This document shows, piece by piece, positions 1 to 10,043 of a stretch of 64,000 nt of DNA (positions are counted from its first letter, which is position 1; each line of letters begins with the position of its first letter). The notes below the pieces were generated by a model. The model was given only the letters and a program-made list of their open reading frames with translations. It made no database searches and was not told the DNA's origin. The position numbers and the translations under genes are program-made. Location: NCBI RefSeq assembly GCF_016917355.1, contig NZ_CP070304.1, positions 3,534,001 to 3,598,000 of the forward strand. The letters are read 5' to 3'. The DNA comes from Glaciimonas sp. PAMC28666 (GTDB taxonomy: Bacteria > Pseudomonadota > Gammaproteobacteria > Burkholderiales > Burkholderiaceae_D).

Positions 1-1493
1 TGCTTGCGGTTGGGCTCATATTTCAGCAGGCGCGCGCACATCATTGGCGTGGTCGTTAATGACACCAATAGTGACACCAGAATCGCCGCTGACAGCGTCA
101 CTGCGAATTCACGGAATAAACGACCAACGATACCTCCCATCAGCAGAATCGGTATGAACACTGCGATCAGTGAAATACTCATCGATAGCACGGTAAAGCC
201 CACTTCACGTGCCCCTTTGATGGCGGCGTCGTACGGCGTCATACCTTCTTCAACGTGTCTGGAAACGTTTTCCAGTACCACGATTGCATCATCGACCACG
301 AACCCGGTCGCAATCGTGAGTGCCATCAAGGATAAATTGTCCAGGCTGTAGCCGAGTAAATACATGATGCCAAAGGTACCGATCAAGGAGATCGGCACGG
401 CCACCGTAGGAATCAGCGCAGCACGCGCATTGCGCAGGAACATAAAGACCACCATGATCACCAGAGCAATCGAGATCAGCAGCGTATGTTCTGTGTCAAC
501 CAGTGAGGCGCGAATCGTCGGGGTCCGGTCCATCGCGACGTCGAGATTGATGGCAGATGGAATCGAAGCCTGCAATTGCGGTAACAAAGCGCGTACGTTA
601 TCCACCGTCTGAATAATATTCGCGCCCGGCTGGCGACTCAAAATCACCAGGATTGCCGGCTTTCCATTCGCAGAACCGGCATTGCGTAAGTCGGCCACCG
701 AGTCCACGACGGTGGCAACATCTTGCACTCGAATTGGCGCACCGTTGCGATATGACACCACTAACGGCATGTATTCAGCGGCGGTTTTGGCCTGATCATT
801 CGCGTAGATCTGCCAGTTTCTGTCGCCGTCTTCAAGGATGCCTTTCGGGCGATTGGCGTTGGTCGCCGCGACGGCGGTGCGAACGTCAGCACTGCCTATG
901 CCGTACTTGTTAAGCGCAGTTGGATTGAGTTCAATCCGCACTGCCGGTTGCGAGCTTCCGCCGACGCTGACACTGCCGATACCCTCAACCTGCGATAATT
1001 TTTGCGCCAATATGGTATCGGCAGCATCGTAAATCTGGCCCTGCGTCATGCTGTCCGAGGTCAACGATAAGATCATGACCGGCGCGTCGGCTGGATTCAC
1101 TTTGCGATAAGTGGGGCTGCTTGGCATACCGGTTGGCAACAGATTGCGGGCAGCATTCAGCGCCGCCTGTACATCCCGTGCGGCACCGTCGATATCGCGA
1201 CTCAAATCGAACTGCAAGGTGATCCGCGAGGAGTTGAGCGAGCTCGACGAAGTCATCTCGGTGACGCCCGCAATCGAACCCAATGCCCGTTCGAGCGGCG
1301 TCGCGACGGTCGCGGCCATCGTTTCCGGACTGGCACCGGGCAGCGAAGCCGAAATCGAAATGGTCGGGAAGTCGACTTGCGGTAACGGTGACACCGGCAG
1401 CATCCGAAATGCCACCAGACCGGCCAGCGCTATCCCGATGGTCAGCAGGGTGGTAGCGATCGGGCGCTGAATAAAAGGAAGAGAAATATTCAT
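1..1493 (-). CDS. mdtC: MdtC-like RND efflux transporter subunit (partial, C-terminus outside window)
   Basis: Inner-membrane proton-driven drug exporter of the resistance-nodulation-division family; MdtB and MdtC form a heteromultimer that pairs with the adaptor MdtA. Reading the minus strand from the ATG at 1493 gives [20 protein letters not shown], the usual cytoplasmic start and first membrane helix, followed by the periplasmic porter domain with the [20 protein letters not shown] segment. About 497 codons lie in the window; the rest runs off the left edge. The gene follows mdtB on the same strand after a 141-bp gap that holds a 12-bp tandem repeat. The ATG overlaps the stop of a small repeat-encoded frame (stop at 1490-1492). 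Family and MdtB/MdtC-type assignment are firm; telling MdtC from MdtB rests on gene order. Confidence 0.9.
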   Translation of the reverse strand, partial: MNISLPFIQRPIATTLLTIGIALAGLVAFRMLPVSPLPQVDFPTISISASLPGASPETMAATVATPLERALGSIAGVTEMTSSSSLNSSRITLQFDLSRDIDGAARDVQAALNAARNLLPTGMPSSPTYRKVNPADAPVMILSLTSDSMTQGQIYDAADTILAQKLSQVEGIGSVSVGGSSQPAVRIELNPTALNKYGIGSADVRTAVAATNANRPKGILEDGDRNWQIYANDQAKTAAEYMPLVVSYRNGAPIRVQDVATVVDSVADLRNAGSANGKPAILVILSRQPGANIIQTVDNVRALLPQLQASIPSAINLDVAMDRTPTIRASLVDTEHTLLISIALVIMVVFMFLRNARAALIPTVAVPISLIGTFGIMYLLGYSLDNLSLMALTIATGFVVDDAIVVLENVSRHVEEGMTPYDAAIKGAREVGFTVLSMSISLIAVFIPILLMGGIVGRLFREFAVTLSAAILVSLLVSLTTTPMMCARLLKYEPNRK

Positions 1494-1520
1494 AGGGGCA
1501 GCTTATTTTTCCAACTATCT

Positions 1521-1592
1521 ATCCGTTTATTCAGCTGTTTTTTGAGCCTCTTTTTCGGCCTCTTTTTCAGCCTCGTATTCAGCCTAATATTC
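1521..1592. repeat. Degenerate 12-bp tandem repeat between mdtB and mdtC
   Basis: Six units of 12 bp, for example AGCCTCTTTTTC at 1545, GGCCTCTTTTTC at 1557, AGCCTCGTATTC at 1569 and AGCCTAATATTC at 1581. On the minus strand one frame is open across the whole array and encodes a basic four-residue periodic peptide (R-L-N/K-x), ending at 1490-1492, where its stop overlaps the mdtC start codon. Whether that frame is translated is unknown; it could serve translational coupling to mdtC. Confidence 0.8.
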
Positions 1593-1634
1593 AGGCCCGA
1601 TTCGGTCGCTTGTTTAATCAACATAGCCACGCAA

Positions 1635-4600
1635 TCAAGGCCGCGCTGGTTCAGTAGGCATGCGTTCAGTCTGATCGTCGTCGTCCTCAGAGTCGTCGCT
1701 ATCGGCCTTACCGAAGCGCGCCTTAAAGCGCCGCGACAGACGGTCAAACGCCAGATAAATAACCGGCGTCGTGAACAACGTTAAAACTTGCGACACCAGC
1801 AAACCGCCGACCATGGTGATACCCAAAGGCTGACGTAGCTCCGAGCCAACGCCGGTGCCAAGCATCAGCGGCAAAGCACCCAGCAGCGCAGCCATGGTCG
1901 TCATCAAGATCGGCCGGAAACGCAACAGACAGGCTTGAAAGATCGCCTCCCGTGGTGCCAGACCTTCGTTGCGCTCGGCATCCAGCGCAAAGTCGATCAT
2001 CATAATTGCGTTCTTTTTGACGATACCGATCAACAAGATGATACCGATGATGCCGATAATCCCCAGATCGTTACCGGAGATCATCAATGACAATAACGCG
2101 CCCACTCCGGCTGAAGGCAAAGTGGAAAGAATCGTAATTGGATGGATATAACTTTCGTACAACACGCCCAGCACGATATACATCGTGATGATGGCAGCCA
2201 GGATCAGCCAAAGGGTATTACTTAGCGAAGCCTGAAATGCCAGCGCAGCACCCTGGAAGCGGGTTTGGATACTGACTGGTAATCCGATTTCTTTCTCAGC
2301 AACGCGGATCGCATCGACCGCGGCACCCAACGAAGCGCCGGGCGCCAGATTAAATGAAATCGTGGTGGCCGGGAACTGGCCTATATGATTGACCACCAGA
2401 GGGGAGTTGCGCTCACTGACGGTGGCAATACTGGACAGGGGAACCTGATTGCCATCCGCTGCGACCAGGAAAATACTGTCCAGCGCAGACGGTCCCTTCT
2501 GGAATTGCGGTTGTACTTCCATCACCACCCGATATTGATTGGACTGTGTGTAAATGGTGGAAATCAGACGTTGACCAAACGAGTTATAGAGGGCGTTGTC
2601 GATTGCGGCGGTTGTCAGACCAAGGCGCGATGCGGCGTTACGGTCAATCTCAATATAGGCTTGCAGGCCCATATCCTGCTGATTGCTGGCGACGTCAGCC
2701 AACATCGGCAATTGCTGGAGTTTATCGATGAGTTTAGGCACCCATTTTGTCAGTTCGGCACCGTTCGCATCTTCGACACTGAATTGGTATTGGGTACGAC
2801 TGACGCTGTCTTCGATGGTGAGATCTTGCACCGGCTGCATGTATAAAGTGATACCAGGCACATCGCGCGCCAACTTGGGTTGTAATCGGCGAATCACATC
2901 GGTGGCGCTGACATCGCGGGTATCGTGTGGCTTGAGATTGATGAGAATACGGCCGCTATTGAGAGTGGTATTAGTGCCGTCAACGCCGATGAAAGAGGAC
3001 AAGCTCTCCACCGCAGGATCTTCCAATACCACTTTTGCCAAGGCTTGCTGGCGTTCTGCCATAGCACCGAAAGAGGAGGATTGCGAAGCTTCCGAAATGC
3101 CCTGAATGACACCGGTGTCCTGAATCGGAAAGAATCCCTTGGGGATAAAAATATATAACACAACGGTTAATGCTAAAGTCCCGAGCGCGACCACCAGTGT
3201 CGCGTTTTGATGTTCCAGTACCCAGTTTAAGGCTTTGCCGTAGCGGGCAATGATATTGTCAAAAAAAGCGCCGCTTTTGCGATAAAACCAGCTTTGTTCC
3301 TCCTCAGGGGTATGACGCAGCAGCTTGGCGCACATCATCGGCGTCAGTGTCAGAGAAATAAAGGCCGAAATCAGGATCGCGACCGCCAGGGTAATGGCAA
3401 ACTCGCGGAATAAGCGGCCGACCACGTCGCCCATGAACAGCAAAGGAATTAACACCGCGATCAGAGAAAATGTCAGCGAAATGATGGTAAAACCGATTTG
3501 CTCAGCACCTTTTAAGGCGGCTTGCAGCGGCTTCATACCTTGCTCTATGTAGCGGGAAATATTCTCGATCATCACAATCGCGTCATCGACCACAAATCCG
3601 GTCGCAATGGTCAGGGCCATCAGCGTCAGGTTATTGATCGAAAATCCTGCCATATACATAATGCCGAAGGTCCCGACCAGTGACAGCGGCACGGCAACAC
3701 TCGGGATAATGGTAGCGGGGATGTTGCGCAGAAAGACGAAGATCACCATCACTACCAATATCACCGCCAGAATCAACTCGAATTCCACATCTTTGACGGA
3801 CGCGCGAATGGTCGTGGTACGGTCAGTCAGTATCTTGACATCGATAGCGCCGGGTAATGTGTCTTGTAGGCTTGGCAGGATTTTTTTGATGCTATCAACA
3901 ACCCCGATGACATTGGCGCCCGGTTGGCGCTGGATGTTCAGAATCACGGCTGGCGCATTATTGGCCCACGCCGCAAGTCGAATATTTTCTGCGTCATCAA
4001 CCACATCACCGATATCGGAGACGCGAATGGCAGCACCATTTTTATAGGCGATGATCAGATTGCGGTATTCATCGGCAGAAGATAACTGGTCGTTGGCATC
4101 GATGGTCGAAGCGCGGGTCGGGCCGTCGAAACTACCTTTTGCCTGATTCACATTGGCGTTACCAATGGCAGTCCGAATGTCATCCAGATTCAGGCCGAGT
4201 GCTGCTACTGCACGTGGATTGAGTTGTAACCGTACTGCAGGGCGTTGACCGCCGGACAGACTGACCAGACCAACGCCCGGCACCTGCGAGATCTTTTGTG
4301 CGAGTCGGGTGTCGATCAGATCTTGTACCTTAGGCAATGGTAACGTTTTTGACGTTATGGCCAGCGACAAAATCGGTGTGTCCGCCGGATTGACTTTGTT
4401 ATAAATCGGTGGGGTAGGCAAATCTGACGGCAACAAGTTTCCGGCTGCGTTGATCGCTGCCTGCACTTCTTGTTCGGCGATGTCCAGACTGAGGGCCAAC
4501 GTAAACTGGAGCGTAATGACCGATGCGCCGCCAGAACTGGTGGACGACATTTGGTTGAGCCCAGGCATCTGACCAAACTGACGCTCTAACGGTGCTGTGA

Positions 4601-4787
4601 CCGAAGAGGTCATCACGTCCGGACTGGCACCGGGATAAAGCGTCACCACCTGGATTGTTGGATAGTCAACTTCCGGCAACGCCGATAACGGTAACTGCTT
4701 ATAGGCGACGATACCGGCCAAAAAGATGGCGACCATCATTAAGGTGGTGGCGATTGGTCGGAGAATAAATTGCCGGGATGGATTCAT
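1635..4787 (-). CDS. mdtB: MdtB-like RND efflux transporter subunit
   Basis: Inner-membrane RND multidrug transporter of 1050 residues, the usual family length. The N-terminus ([20 protein letters not shown]) holds the first membrane helix; two periplasmic porter loops alternate with two six-helix bundles. The relay segment [15 protein letters not shown] in the fourth helix carries the paired aspartates used in proton translocation. The C-terminus is acidic ([18 protein letters not shown]). The gene lies 108 bp downstream of mdtA and 141 bp upstream of mdtC on the same strand, the gene order of the E. coli mdtABC operon. MdtB is expected to trimerise with MdtC and work with MdtA and a TolC-type outer-membrane channel. 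No channel gene is seen, but it could lie beyond the left edge. Confidence 0.93.
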   Translation of the reverse strand: MNPSRQFILRPIATTLMMVAIFLAGIVAYKQLPLSALPEVDYPTIQVVTLYPGASPDVMTSSVTAPLERQFGQMPGLNQMSSTSSGGASVITLQFTLALSLDIAEQEVQAAINAAGNLLPSDLPTPPIYNKVNPADTPILSLAITSKTLPLPKVQDLIDTRLAQKISQVPGVGLVSLSGGQRPAVRLQLNPRAVAALGLNLDDIRTAIGNANVNQAKGSFDGPTRASTIDANDQLSSADEYRNLIIAYKNGAAIRVSDIGDVVDDAENIRLAAWANNAPAVILNIQRQPGANVIGVVDSIKKILPSLQDTLPGAIDVKILTDRTTTIRASVKDVEFELILAVILVVMVIFVFLRNIPATIIPSVAVPLSLVGTFGIMYMAGFSINNLTLMALTIATGFVVDDAIVMIENISRYIEQGMKPLQAALKGAEQIGFTIISLTFSLIAVLIPLLFMGDVVGRLFREFAITLAVAILISAFISLTLTPMMCAKLLRHTPEEEQSWFYRKSGAFFDNIIARYGKALNWVLEHQNATLVVALGTLALTVVLYIFIPKGFFPIQDTGVIQGISEASQSSSFGAMAERQQALAKVVLEDPAVESLSSFIGVDGTNTTLNSGRILINLKPHDTRDVSATDVIRRLQPKLARDVPGITLYMQPVQDLTIEDSVSRTQYQFSVEDANGAELTKWVPKLIDKLQQLPMLADVASNQQDMGLQAYIEIDRNAASRLGLTTAAIDNALYNSFGQRLISTIYTQSNQYRVVMEVQPQFQKGPSALDSIFLVAADGNQVPLSSIATVSERNSPLVVNHIGQFPATTISFNLAPGASLGAAVDAIRVAEKEIGLPVSIQTRFQGAALAFQASLSNTLWLILAAIITMYIVLGVLYESYIHPITILSTLPSAGVGALLSLMISGNDLGIIGIIGIILLIGIVKKNAIMMIDFALDAERNEGLAPREAIFQACLLRFRPILMTTMAALLGALPLMLGTGVGSELRQPLGITMVGGLLVSQVLTLFTTPVIYLAFDRLSRRFKARFGKADSDDSEDDDDQTERMPTEPARP

Positions 4788-4895
4788 GCGCTATGATCGT
4801 CGTTATACGTTGATGAGTCGTCAGTTGCCTGAGTTGCCTGGATCGCCACTTTGCGCGAAGGCTAAGTGGCGATATTTGCGTATTTCAGATTACGG

Positions 4896-6356
4896 TTACT
4901 TAGCTGGCTGTGGGGCTGGCTGGTCGGTTGTCTGCGCTGGCCGTTTATGCTTTTCACCGCCAGTGCTGGAAGCGGTATCGGCGCTCGCATCCGCGCTTGC
5001 AGTTGCACTTGCACTGGCGGAAGCTCCCTGACCAGCTTGATGGCGATGACCGTGTTTCTGCGTAGCCGCTGGGTTTGGAGCATCGGCGAGTGCGCCGCCC
5101 GCACCGCGCATGACTGGCTCCACTTTGGCACCTTCACGGAGTTTATCGATACCATCAACCACCACAATTTCGCCCGCAGTGATTCCCTTGGCGATGGACG
5201 TATTCTGTCCTTCAACCGGGCCGACGGTTACCGCACGAATAGTCACCGTTTTATCCGCTTTGACGACGTAGACAAAGTTTCCGCTACTGCCACGCTGGAT
5301 TGCTGCGCTTGGAATCACGGTCGCGCCGGATAGCGTATCGAGCAGCATCCGGACGTTGACGAACTGGCTTGGAAATAAGGCGAAGTCAGCATTGGGGAAA
5401 ACTGCCTTCAATTTGACCGTGCCTGTAGTGGCATCTACCTGATTGTCGATCGTCAAAAATTGGCCGCTGGCCAGATTGTTGGCCTGGGCGCGATCCCACG
5501 CTTGGGTTGGCAGGGTTTTCCCGGCCTGAATTTGTTTCATGACGCTGGGAATATTGTCTTCCGGGACGCTAAAGATGGCGGTAATTGGTTGCAACTGAGT
5601 AATAATCACGATGCCGTTGGCGTCCGAGGCATGCACAATATTTCCCAGATCAACCTGCCGCAAACCAAGGCGACCGCTAATCGGAGCGGTCACACGTGAA
5701 TAAAGCAGCTGTAAACGGGCATTATCTAATGTACCCTGATCTGATTGAACGGTACCGCCATATTGTTTGACCAACGCCGCCTGTGTATCGACCAACTGAC
5801 TAGCGATCGAATCTTGGGCCAACAGTGTCTGGTAGCGCTTCAAGTCAATTTGCGCGGCCTTCAGCAATGCAGTGTCATGTCCCAGCTGACCCTCTGCCTG
5901 CGTGACCAGAACCTGGTAAGGACGAGGATCAAGTTCAGCCAGCAAATCGCCCGCTTTGACCATCTGACCTTCTTTGAAATGCAACTTCATCAATTGGCCA
6001 TCGACCCGACTTTTTACCGTTGCTGTGGATTCCGGGGTGACGCTACCGAGGCCCGAAAGATAGATATGGACATCGGAGACCGTGGCGCTGGCAACACCAA
6101 CCGGCATCACGCTATTTGCGCCGCCCGCGCCAGGCCCGCCGCGTCGACCTTTGCCGCCGCTTTGACTGGTCGTGTCGCCTTGACTATTGGCAGGTTGGGT
6201 AATACGACCCCAAAAAAAATATGCCGCGCCACCCAATACGATGATCAACAATAGCCACCACCACCGTCGGAACGACCTGTCAGGCTTATTTTCCATGGTG
6301 TTCGGCTGTTTTGTTGACATAGGATTTTGATTATTCGGTGGTGGGGTTGTGTTCAT
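4896..6356 (-). CDS. mdtA: MdtA-like periplasmic adaptor (membrane fusion protein)
   Basis: Periplasmic adaptor linking the MdtBC pump to an outer-membrane channel. From the ATG at 6356 it has a short proline- and asparagine-rich cytoplasmic tail, one membrane anchor at about residues 32-49 (tryptophan-rich, RRWWWLLLIIVLGGAAYFFWG), a biotinyl-lipoyl-like segment (VTPESTATVKSRVDGQLMKL), a helical hairpin and HlyD-type beta domains. The C-terminus is a low-complexity tail of alternating Ala-Ser and Ala-Asp, encoded by hexanucleotide repeats near 4975-5030. A TTG at 6377 would add seven residues; neither start has a strong ribosome site, so the N-terminus is uncertain. First gene of the mdtA-mdtB-mdtC operon. 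Confidence 0.9.
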   Translation of the reverse strand: MNTTPPPNNQNPMSTKQPNTMENKPDRSFRRWWWLLLIIVLGGAAYFFWGRITQPANSQGDTTSQSGGKGRRGGPGAGGANSVMPVGVASATVSDVHIYLSGLGSVTPESTATVKSRVDGQLMKLHFKEGQMVKAGDLLAELDPRPYQVLVTQAEGQLGHDTALLKAAQIDLKRYQTLLAQDSIASQLVDTQAALVKQYGGTVQSDQGTLDNARLQLLYSRVTAPISGRLGLRQVDLGNIVHASDANGIVIITQLQPITAIFSVPEDNIPSVMKQIQAGKTLPTQAWDRAQANNLASGQFLTIDNQVDATTGTVKLKAVFPNADFALFPSQFVNVRMLLDTLSGATVIPSAAIQRGSSGNFVYVVKADKTVTIRAVTVGPVEGQNTSIAKGITAGEIVVVDGIDKLREGAKVEPVMRGAGGALADAPNPAATQKHGHRHQAGQGASASASATASADASADTASSTGGEKHKRPAQTTDQPAPQPAK

Positions 6357-6520
6357 CGCGGGCCGGAAGTCAGTCAATCGTTGGTAAGTTGGTGCAGTGT
6401 AACGAGTAAATTTTACCAGCGTAATATTTCACGCAAACTATTACAAAGTCCAGGAAATCAAACTTAAGTAAAGCGCCAGGTTGTGAGCATACTGCCGTTG
6501 TTGCCTGTTTTGACAAGTGC

Positions 6521-6547
6521 GTCACGGGCGTCACGGGCGTCACGGGC
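6521..6547. repeat. Three perfect 9-bp tandem repeats
   Basis: GTCACGGGC occurs three times head to tail. It belongs to the set of short tandem repeats scattered through this window; function unknown. Confidence 0.85.
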
Positions 6548-6665
6548 GCAAGGTTCTGGTAACAATCGGAAAAGGGCTATTTAAACACGTTTGTATTCAT
6601 TGGAATGGTTTCATATCTCGTTTGTTCGGCACAGGCAATTTTCATAATAGCCCAGGCGATCGTCC

Positions 6666-6696
6666 AAAAGCCTCGTACAGTGGGTGCGAGGCTTTT
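6666..6696. terminator. Bidirectional hairpin terminator
   Basis: A perfect 10-bp stem, AAAAGCCTCG at 6666-6675 and CGAGGCTTTT at 6687-6696, with an 11-nt loop. A-rich and T-rich stem ends suit termination in either direction. On the minus strand it lies about 170 bp downstream of the Spy-like gene and would insulate that gene from mdtA. Confidence 0.75.
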
Positions 6697-6866
6697 CGGA
6701 AGTTGCGACTGGGTATTTAAATACTAATAAATTAACTTTTTACATCAAGCGACCTTGGTAGACGTTAAGACGCTAGTCGGTACAAATGGATATTGACAGT
6801 CACAGCCCAGGAATGTAACACCTATCTGATTTCACTCCTTTGGTAACGGTTTCCTGGCGACTACTC

Positions 6867-7394
6867 TTACATGCCGCGTTGTCCACCCCATGGACCGCGA
6901 TGACCGCGGTGTTCGTGGATAAAATGTTTATCCAGAATTTTTTGTTGATCTGGCGTCAACACTGCATAGAATTGCTTCAATGCCGCAGCACGGTCACTCA
7001 TACGCGCTTCCATTTTTTTCATAAATTCGATGCGATGATCCATGCGTTCAGGAGCTGTTTGTTTGGCCCACTCTTCCTTGGTTGGACGCTGCATCGGCAT
7101 GGCTGAACGATTTGGTCTCATTTGGGATATATAAGTTTTCCATGCACCTTCCTGCGCTGGCGTAATTTTCAGCGCTGTATGCAGTTTTGCTTCACGCTTT
7201 GCCATACGCGCTTCAAATTTCGCGCGCTGTTCTGCGGTGGGCGGTTGGTGCATTGGCGCGTTGTCCGATTGCGCGATGGCTTTTTCAACTGCAGGAGCGC
7301 CACCAGTAGTGTTCTGTGCGAAGGCGGTCATCCCCATGGCACTAATGCCAATAGCGGTGATGCCGATTAAAAGTTGTTTGCGAAGCTTAACCAT
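6867..7394 (-). CDS. Spy/CpxP-family LTXXQ periplasmic protein
   Basis: Probable periplasmic stress-response chaperone or metal/envelope sensor of the Spy/CpxP family. The ATG at 7394 is chosen because AAAGGA lies just upstream and it opens directly into a signal peptide (MVKLRKQLLIGITAIGISAM, cleavage near AFAQ); a longer upstream frame has no such support. The mature 150-residue protein is helical, rich in Met, Arg, Lys and Gln, and carries two family motifs, ITPAQEGAW and LTPDQQKIL. The C-terminus is His- and Gly-rich (HEHRGHRGPWGGQRGM), which could bind metal. It is transcribed divergently from an OmpR-type regulator 220 bp away and sits next to mdtABC. In E. coli, spy and mdtABCD are both BaeSR targets, so shared control here is a reasonable inference. 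Confidence 0.85.
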   Translation of the reverse strand: MVKLRKQLLIGITAIGISAMGMTAFAQNTTGGAPAVEKAIAQSDNAPMHQPPTAEQRAKFEARMAKREAKLHTALKITPAQEGAWKTYISQMRPNRSAMPMQRPTKEEWAKQTAPERMDHRIEFMKKMEARMSDRAAALKQFYAVLTPDQQKILDKHFIHEHRGHRGPWGGQRGM

Positions 7395-7614
7395 GATGAA
7401 TCCTTTCAGGGAGAGTATCTGGGGCAGGTAATCCTGCACAGAACTTATTAAACCGCATCCGTGTATCAACACTCTTTCGCTGTGCCGTTGGTTTGTAACC
7501 CTCTGTGTTTGGTGGGCTTTACTTTGTATCGCATTGTATCCAGATGCGGTTTGGATATGAGAATATACAAAATTAGCTTCGCCATCGCCTTCATCAATTG
7601 CCATAATCAAGCCC

Positions 7615-8346
7615 ATGGATACTACTGCTCATATATTGGTGGTCGATGACGACCGCGAAATCCGTACCTTGCTGGCCGAATATCTCGATGCCAACGGTTT
7701 GCGTACATCAACAGCCAACAACGGTGCGGAAATGCGCCGGGTATTGGAGGAGGCACGCGTTGATCTGATCGTGCTCGATCTCACCTTGCCCGGTGAAGAC
7801 GGATTAACGCTTTGCCGCACCTTACGGGCGCATCCGACGCATTTCGGGATTCCCGTGATTATGTTGACTGCCCGCGGCGAACCGCTTGATCGGATTCTCG
7901 GACTTGAGATGGGTGCCGACGATTATTTATCCAAGCCATTTGAACCGCGCGAACTGTTTGCCCGCATCCGCAGCGTGTTGCGCCGAACCCAGGCGCTGCC
8001 GCCAAATATGGCAACCCCGGAAGCGCAGCAAATTCAGTTTGCCGGTCTGACGCTAGACCTGATCGCCCGCCATCTGGTGAATCGTGACGGCGTGGTAGTC
8101 GCGTTGTCGGGAGCGGAGTACCGGATTTTGAAAGTTTTTCTCGATCATCCGAACCGTATTCTCAACCGCGACCAATTACTGGAGCTGACGCAGGGCCGCG
8201 AAGCCGATCCGTTTGATCGTTCGGTCGATATTCAAATCAGCCGTTTGCGCCAAAAACTGGGCGACGATGCCCGCACGCCGAGTATCATTAAAACGGTGCG
8301 GAACGAAGGGTACGTTCTGGCGACTTCGGTCTCGGTCGATTCGTGA
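7615..8346 (+). CDS. OmpR-family response regulator
   Basis: DNA-binding output protein of a two-component system, 243 residues. The receiver domain (about 5-120) has the acidic pocket D11/D12, the phosphoacceptor D55 (LIVLDLTLPGEDG), T85 and K107 (YLSKPFEPREL). The winged-helix effector domain (about 140-235) has the OmpR-type RSVDIQISRLRQKLGDD recognition segment and the C-terminal KTVRNEGYVL hairpin. It overlaps the downstream histidine kinase gene by 4 bp, so the two are translationally coupled. It is divergent from the Spy-like gene, and the 220-bp spacer probably holds both promoters. Family certain; target genes inferred only from position. Confidence 0.95.
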   Translation: MDTTAHILVVDDDREIRTLLAEYLDANGLRTSTANNGAEMRRVLEEARVDLIVLDLTLPGEDGLTLCRTLRAHPTHFGIPVIMLTARGEPLDRILGLEMGADDYLSKPFEPRELFARIRSVLRRTQALPPNMATPEAQQIQFAGLTLDLIARHLVNRDGVVVALSGAEYRILKVFLDHPNRILNRDQLLELTQGREADPFDRSVDIQISRLRQKLGDDARTPSIIKTVRNEGYVLATSVSVDS

Positions 8347-9728
8347 AGCGGTTCTTTGATTCTGTCGCAAATCGGGTATTTTTGATTTTGCTGGCGGGTG
8401 TTTTGGTGGCTGCTGGCACCACCAGTTGGTTGGCCGATAACGAACGCCGAAACGCATTCCGTGAGCTGTATGATTTTCGGATTGCCGAAAGGGTAGAGCA
8501 GATTGTGTTGTCGCTCGATGGTGTTAGCCCCGATATGCGGGAGACGGTGCTGCAAGCGAGTGAAAACTTTGGATTGGAAGCAAGTCTGGCGAAGGATACC
8601 GAAAATGTGGTCCCTGAAAATGCCTCCCTTGCGGCCTTGTTAACAAAGCGTCTGGGGACGAATCGCCAGATTGTTGTATCCAAGCAGATCGGGTGCAACT
8701 GGCGCCTCGATCGACCCGGACCTCCCGGTAGCCCGCCCCAGCGCGAGCGCCCACGGTTTGACGAGTGTCAGGTTATATATGTCAGCTTATTGGACGGCTC
8801 GTTACTCAAATTGAAGCTACGGATGATGCGCGATCCTGGAGGATTGCGCGGTCGCCCGCCAGGTTTGCCCTCCTTGTCGCCGTATTTCGCCTTATTCCTG
8901 GTGTTGATCGGATTACTTGCCTACATCGTCGCAAAGATGACGGCACGTCCGATTAGACGGCTGGCTGAAGCGGCGTCCGCGTTGGGCCGTGACATTGATC
9001 GTCCGCCTTTAACGGCAGCCGGGCCAACGGAAATCCGGCAAGCGGCAAATGCATTCAACGCAATGCAGGCAAGGATCAAACGCCAAATTCAGCATCGCAC
9101 CCATATGCTGGCGGCGATCACGCATGATTTGCAAACGCCGTTGACGCGATTGCGGCTGAGGTTTGAAAAAGTTAGTGATCTTGATTTACGCCATAAATTA
9201 ATTGAGGATTTGGCTGTTATGCAAGGTATGGTGCGCGAGGGCCTGGACTTGGCACGCAGCATGGATTCGGCTGAAGCAATGCAATTGCTAGACATTGATT
9301 CGCTGCTCGATAGTGTATGTGCCGATGCCGCCGATGCGGGTCAGGATGTGACGTTGAGCGGGCAGACGCGCGCGTCGATTATGGCGCAGCCTAATGCCTT
9401 GCGTCGCTGCCTGACCAATCTGGTTGACAACGCGGTGAAGTACGGACGGTTTGCACGTTTGGAAATTACCCGTGAAGGCGTGGGTGATCAGTGTTATATC
9501 GTTATTACGGTGCGGGATGGCGGTGCGGGTATTCCTGAAGATCAACTGGCTGCGGTATTTGAACCGTTTTTCCGTCTTGAAACGTCTCGTTCGCGGGATA
9601 CTGGAGGGACGGGGTTAGGGTTGACGATTGCGCGGAATATTGCTGAGAACCATCGGGGGAAGTTGGTGTTGCGGAATCATTTGGAGGGTGGTTTGGAGGT
9701 GGTTTTGAAGTTGCCGGGTAATGGGTAA
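8343..9728 (+). CDS. EnvZ-like sensor histidine kinase
   Basis: Membrane sensor kinase of 461 residues, partner of the upstream response regulator. It starts with GTG at 8343, overlapping the regulator's stop. Membrane helix 1 is near residues 12-30, a periplasmic sensor loop follows to about 175, and helix 2 (YFALFLVLIGLLAYIVAKM) is near 180-200, followed by a HAMP linker. The phosphoaccepting histidine is H261 in THDLQTPLTRLRLRFE, the H-box style of the EnvZ group. The ATPase domain has an N-box (NLVDNAVKYGR) and glycine boxes (RDGGAGIPE, GGTGLGLTIARNI). The periplasmic loop contains a Pro/Arg-rich stretch (RLDRPGPPGSPPQRERPR) not typical of known ligand folds, so the signal is unknown. Confidence 0.94.
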   Translation: MKRFFDSVANRVFLILLAGVLVAAGTTSWLADNERRNAFRELYDFRIAERVEQIVLSLDGVSPDMRETVLQASENFGLEASLAKDTENVVPENASLAALLTKRLGTNRQIVVSKQIGCNWRLDRPGPPGSPPQRERPRFDECQVIYVSLLDGSLLKLKLRMMRDPGGLRGRPPGLPSLSPYFALFLVLIGLLAYIVAKMTARPIRRLAEAASALGRDIDRPPLTAAGPTEIRQAANAFNAMQARIKRQIQHRTHMLAAITHDLQTPLTRLRLRFEKVSDLDLRHKLIEDLAVMQGMVREGLDLARSMDSAEAMQLLDIDSLLDSVCADAADAGQDVTLSGQTRASIMAQPNALRRCLTNLVDNAVKYGRFARLEITREGVGDQCYIVITVRDGGAGIPEDQLAAVFEPFFRLETSRSRDTGGTGLGLTIARNIAENHRGKLVLRNHLEGGLEVVLKLPGNG

Positions 9729-9802
9729 TAGGCGGGGATTTTAGGTCGTCGTTGGTTAATACGGTTTGGACTCTCTAGACGCGGGTGGGGGGGCGACGGT
9801 TA

Positions 9803-9912
9803 ATTACGTTCATCTTTAATTAATAAGGTTACTGCTCCGTGGAGGCTTGTCGGGGGTAGCGCCACGGAGCAATAGCCGTGTTAATTAGAAATGGACGTTA
9901 GCCGTAATTGAA
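9803..9912. other. Long imperfect hairpin with wobble pairs
   Basis: The inner stem pairs TGCTCCGTGG (9833-9842) with CCACGGAGCA (9862-9871) around a 19-nt loop. Outside it, 9809-9832 pairs with 9872-9897 over roughly two dozen further positions; read as plus-strand RNA, most departures from perfect pairing are U-G wobbles, with only a few true mismatches. AATTACG at the left end recurs inverted at the right end (9903-9909) after a 6-nt bulge. It could be a transcription end for the kinase operon, a structured RNA or a small inverted-repeat mobile element; the sequence alone does not decide. Confidence 0.55.
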
Positions 9913-9965
9913 GCCACGCAAAACACGCCATTCAAGAAAAAGACACCAAAGTCGGGACCGCGCGC

Positions 9966-10006
9966 AAAAAAAAGCCCGCCTCCAAATTCAGAAGCAGACT
10001 TTTTTT
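9966..10006 (-). terminator. Rho-independent terminator of the glycine-zipper lipoprotein gene
   Basis: On the minus strand an 11-bp stem (AAGTCTGCTTC with GGAGGCGGGCTT, including G-U pairs) encloses a short loop and ends in a run of eight T. It lies about 40 bp past the stop codon of the lipoprotein gene. Confidence 0.8.
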
Positions 10007-10043
10007 AAAACATTCCTTACACGTGCCAATAACTCAACCCAAA

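Larger units (their letters stand above)
6357..6866. other. Intergenic region between mdtA and the Spy-like gene
   Basis: About 500 bp without a convincing gene. It holds the presumed mdtA promoter, three perfect copies of the 9-mer GTCACGGGC at 6521-6547, and a strong bidirectional hairpin at 6666-6696. The short open frame across 6517-6720 has no supporting features and is judged spurious. Confidence 0.6.
9729..10043. other. Convergent intergenic region with a large structured element
   Basis: Region between the kinase gene and the convergent lipoprotein gene. It contains a long imperfect inverted repeat (9803-9912) and a separate Rho-independent terminator (9966-10006). No protein gene is supported. 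Confidence 0.7.

Noticed and set aside
4-1032. Plus-strand open frames across the left end
   Set aside because: They are antisense to mdtC, whose minus-strand frame is open, conserved and complete to the window edge.
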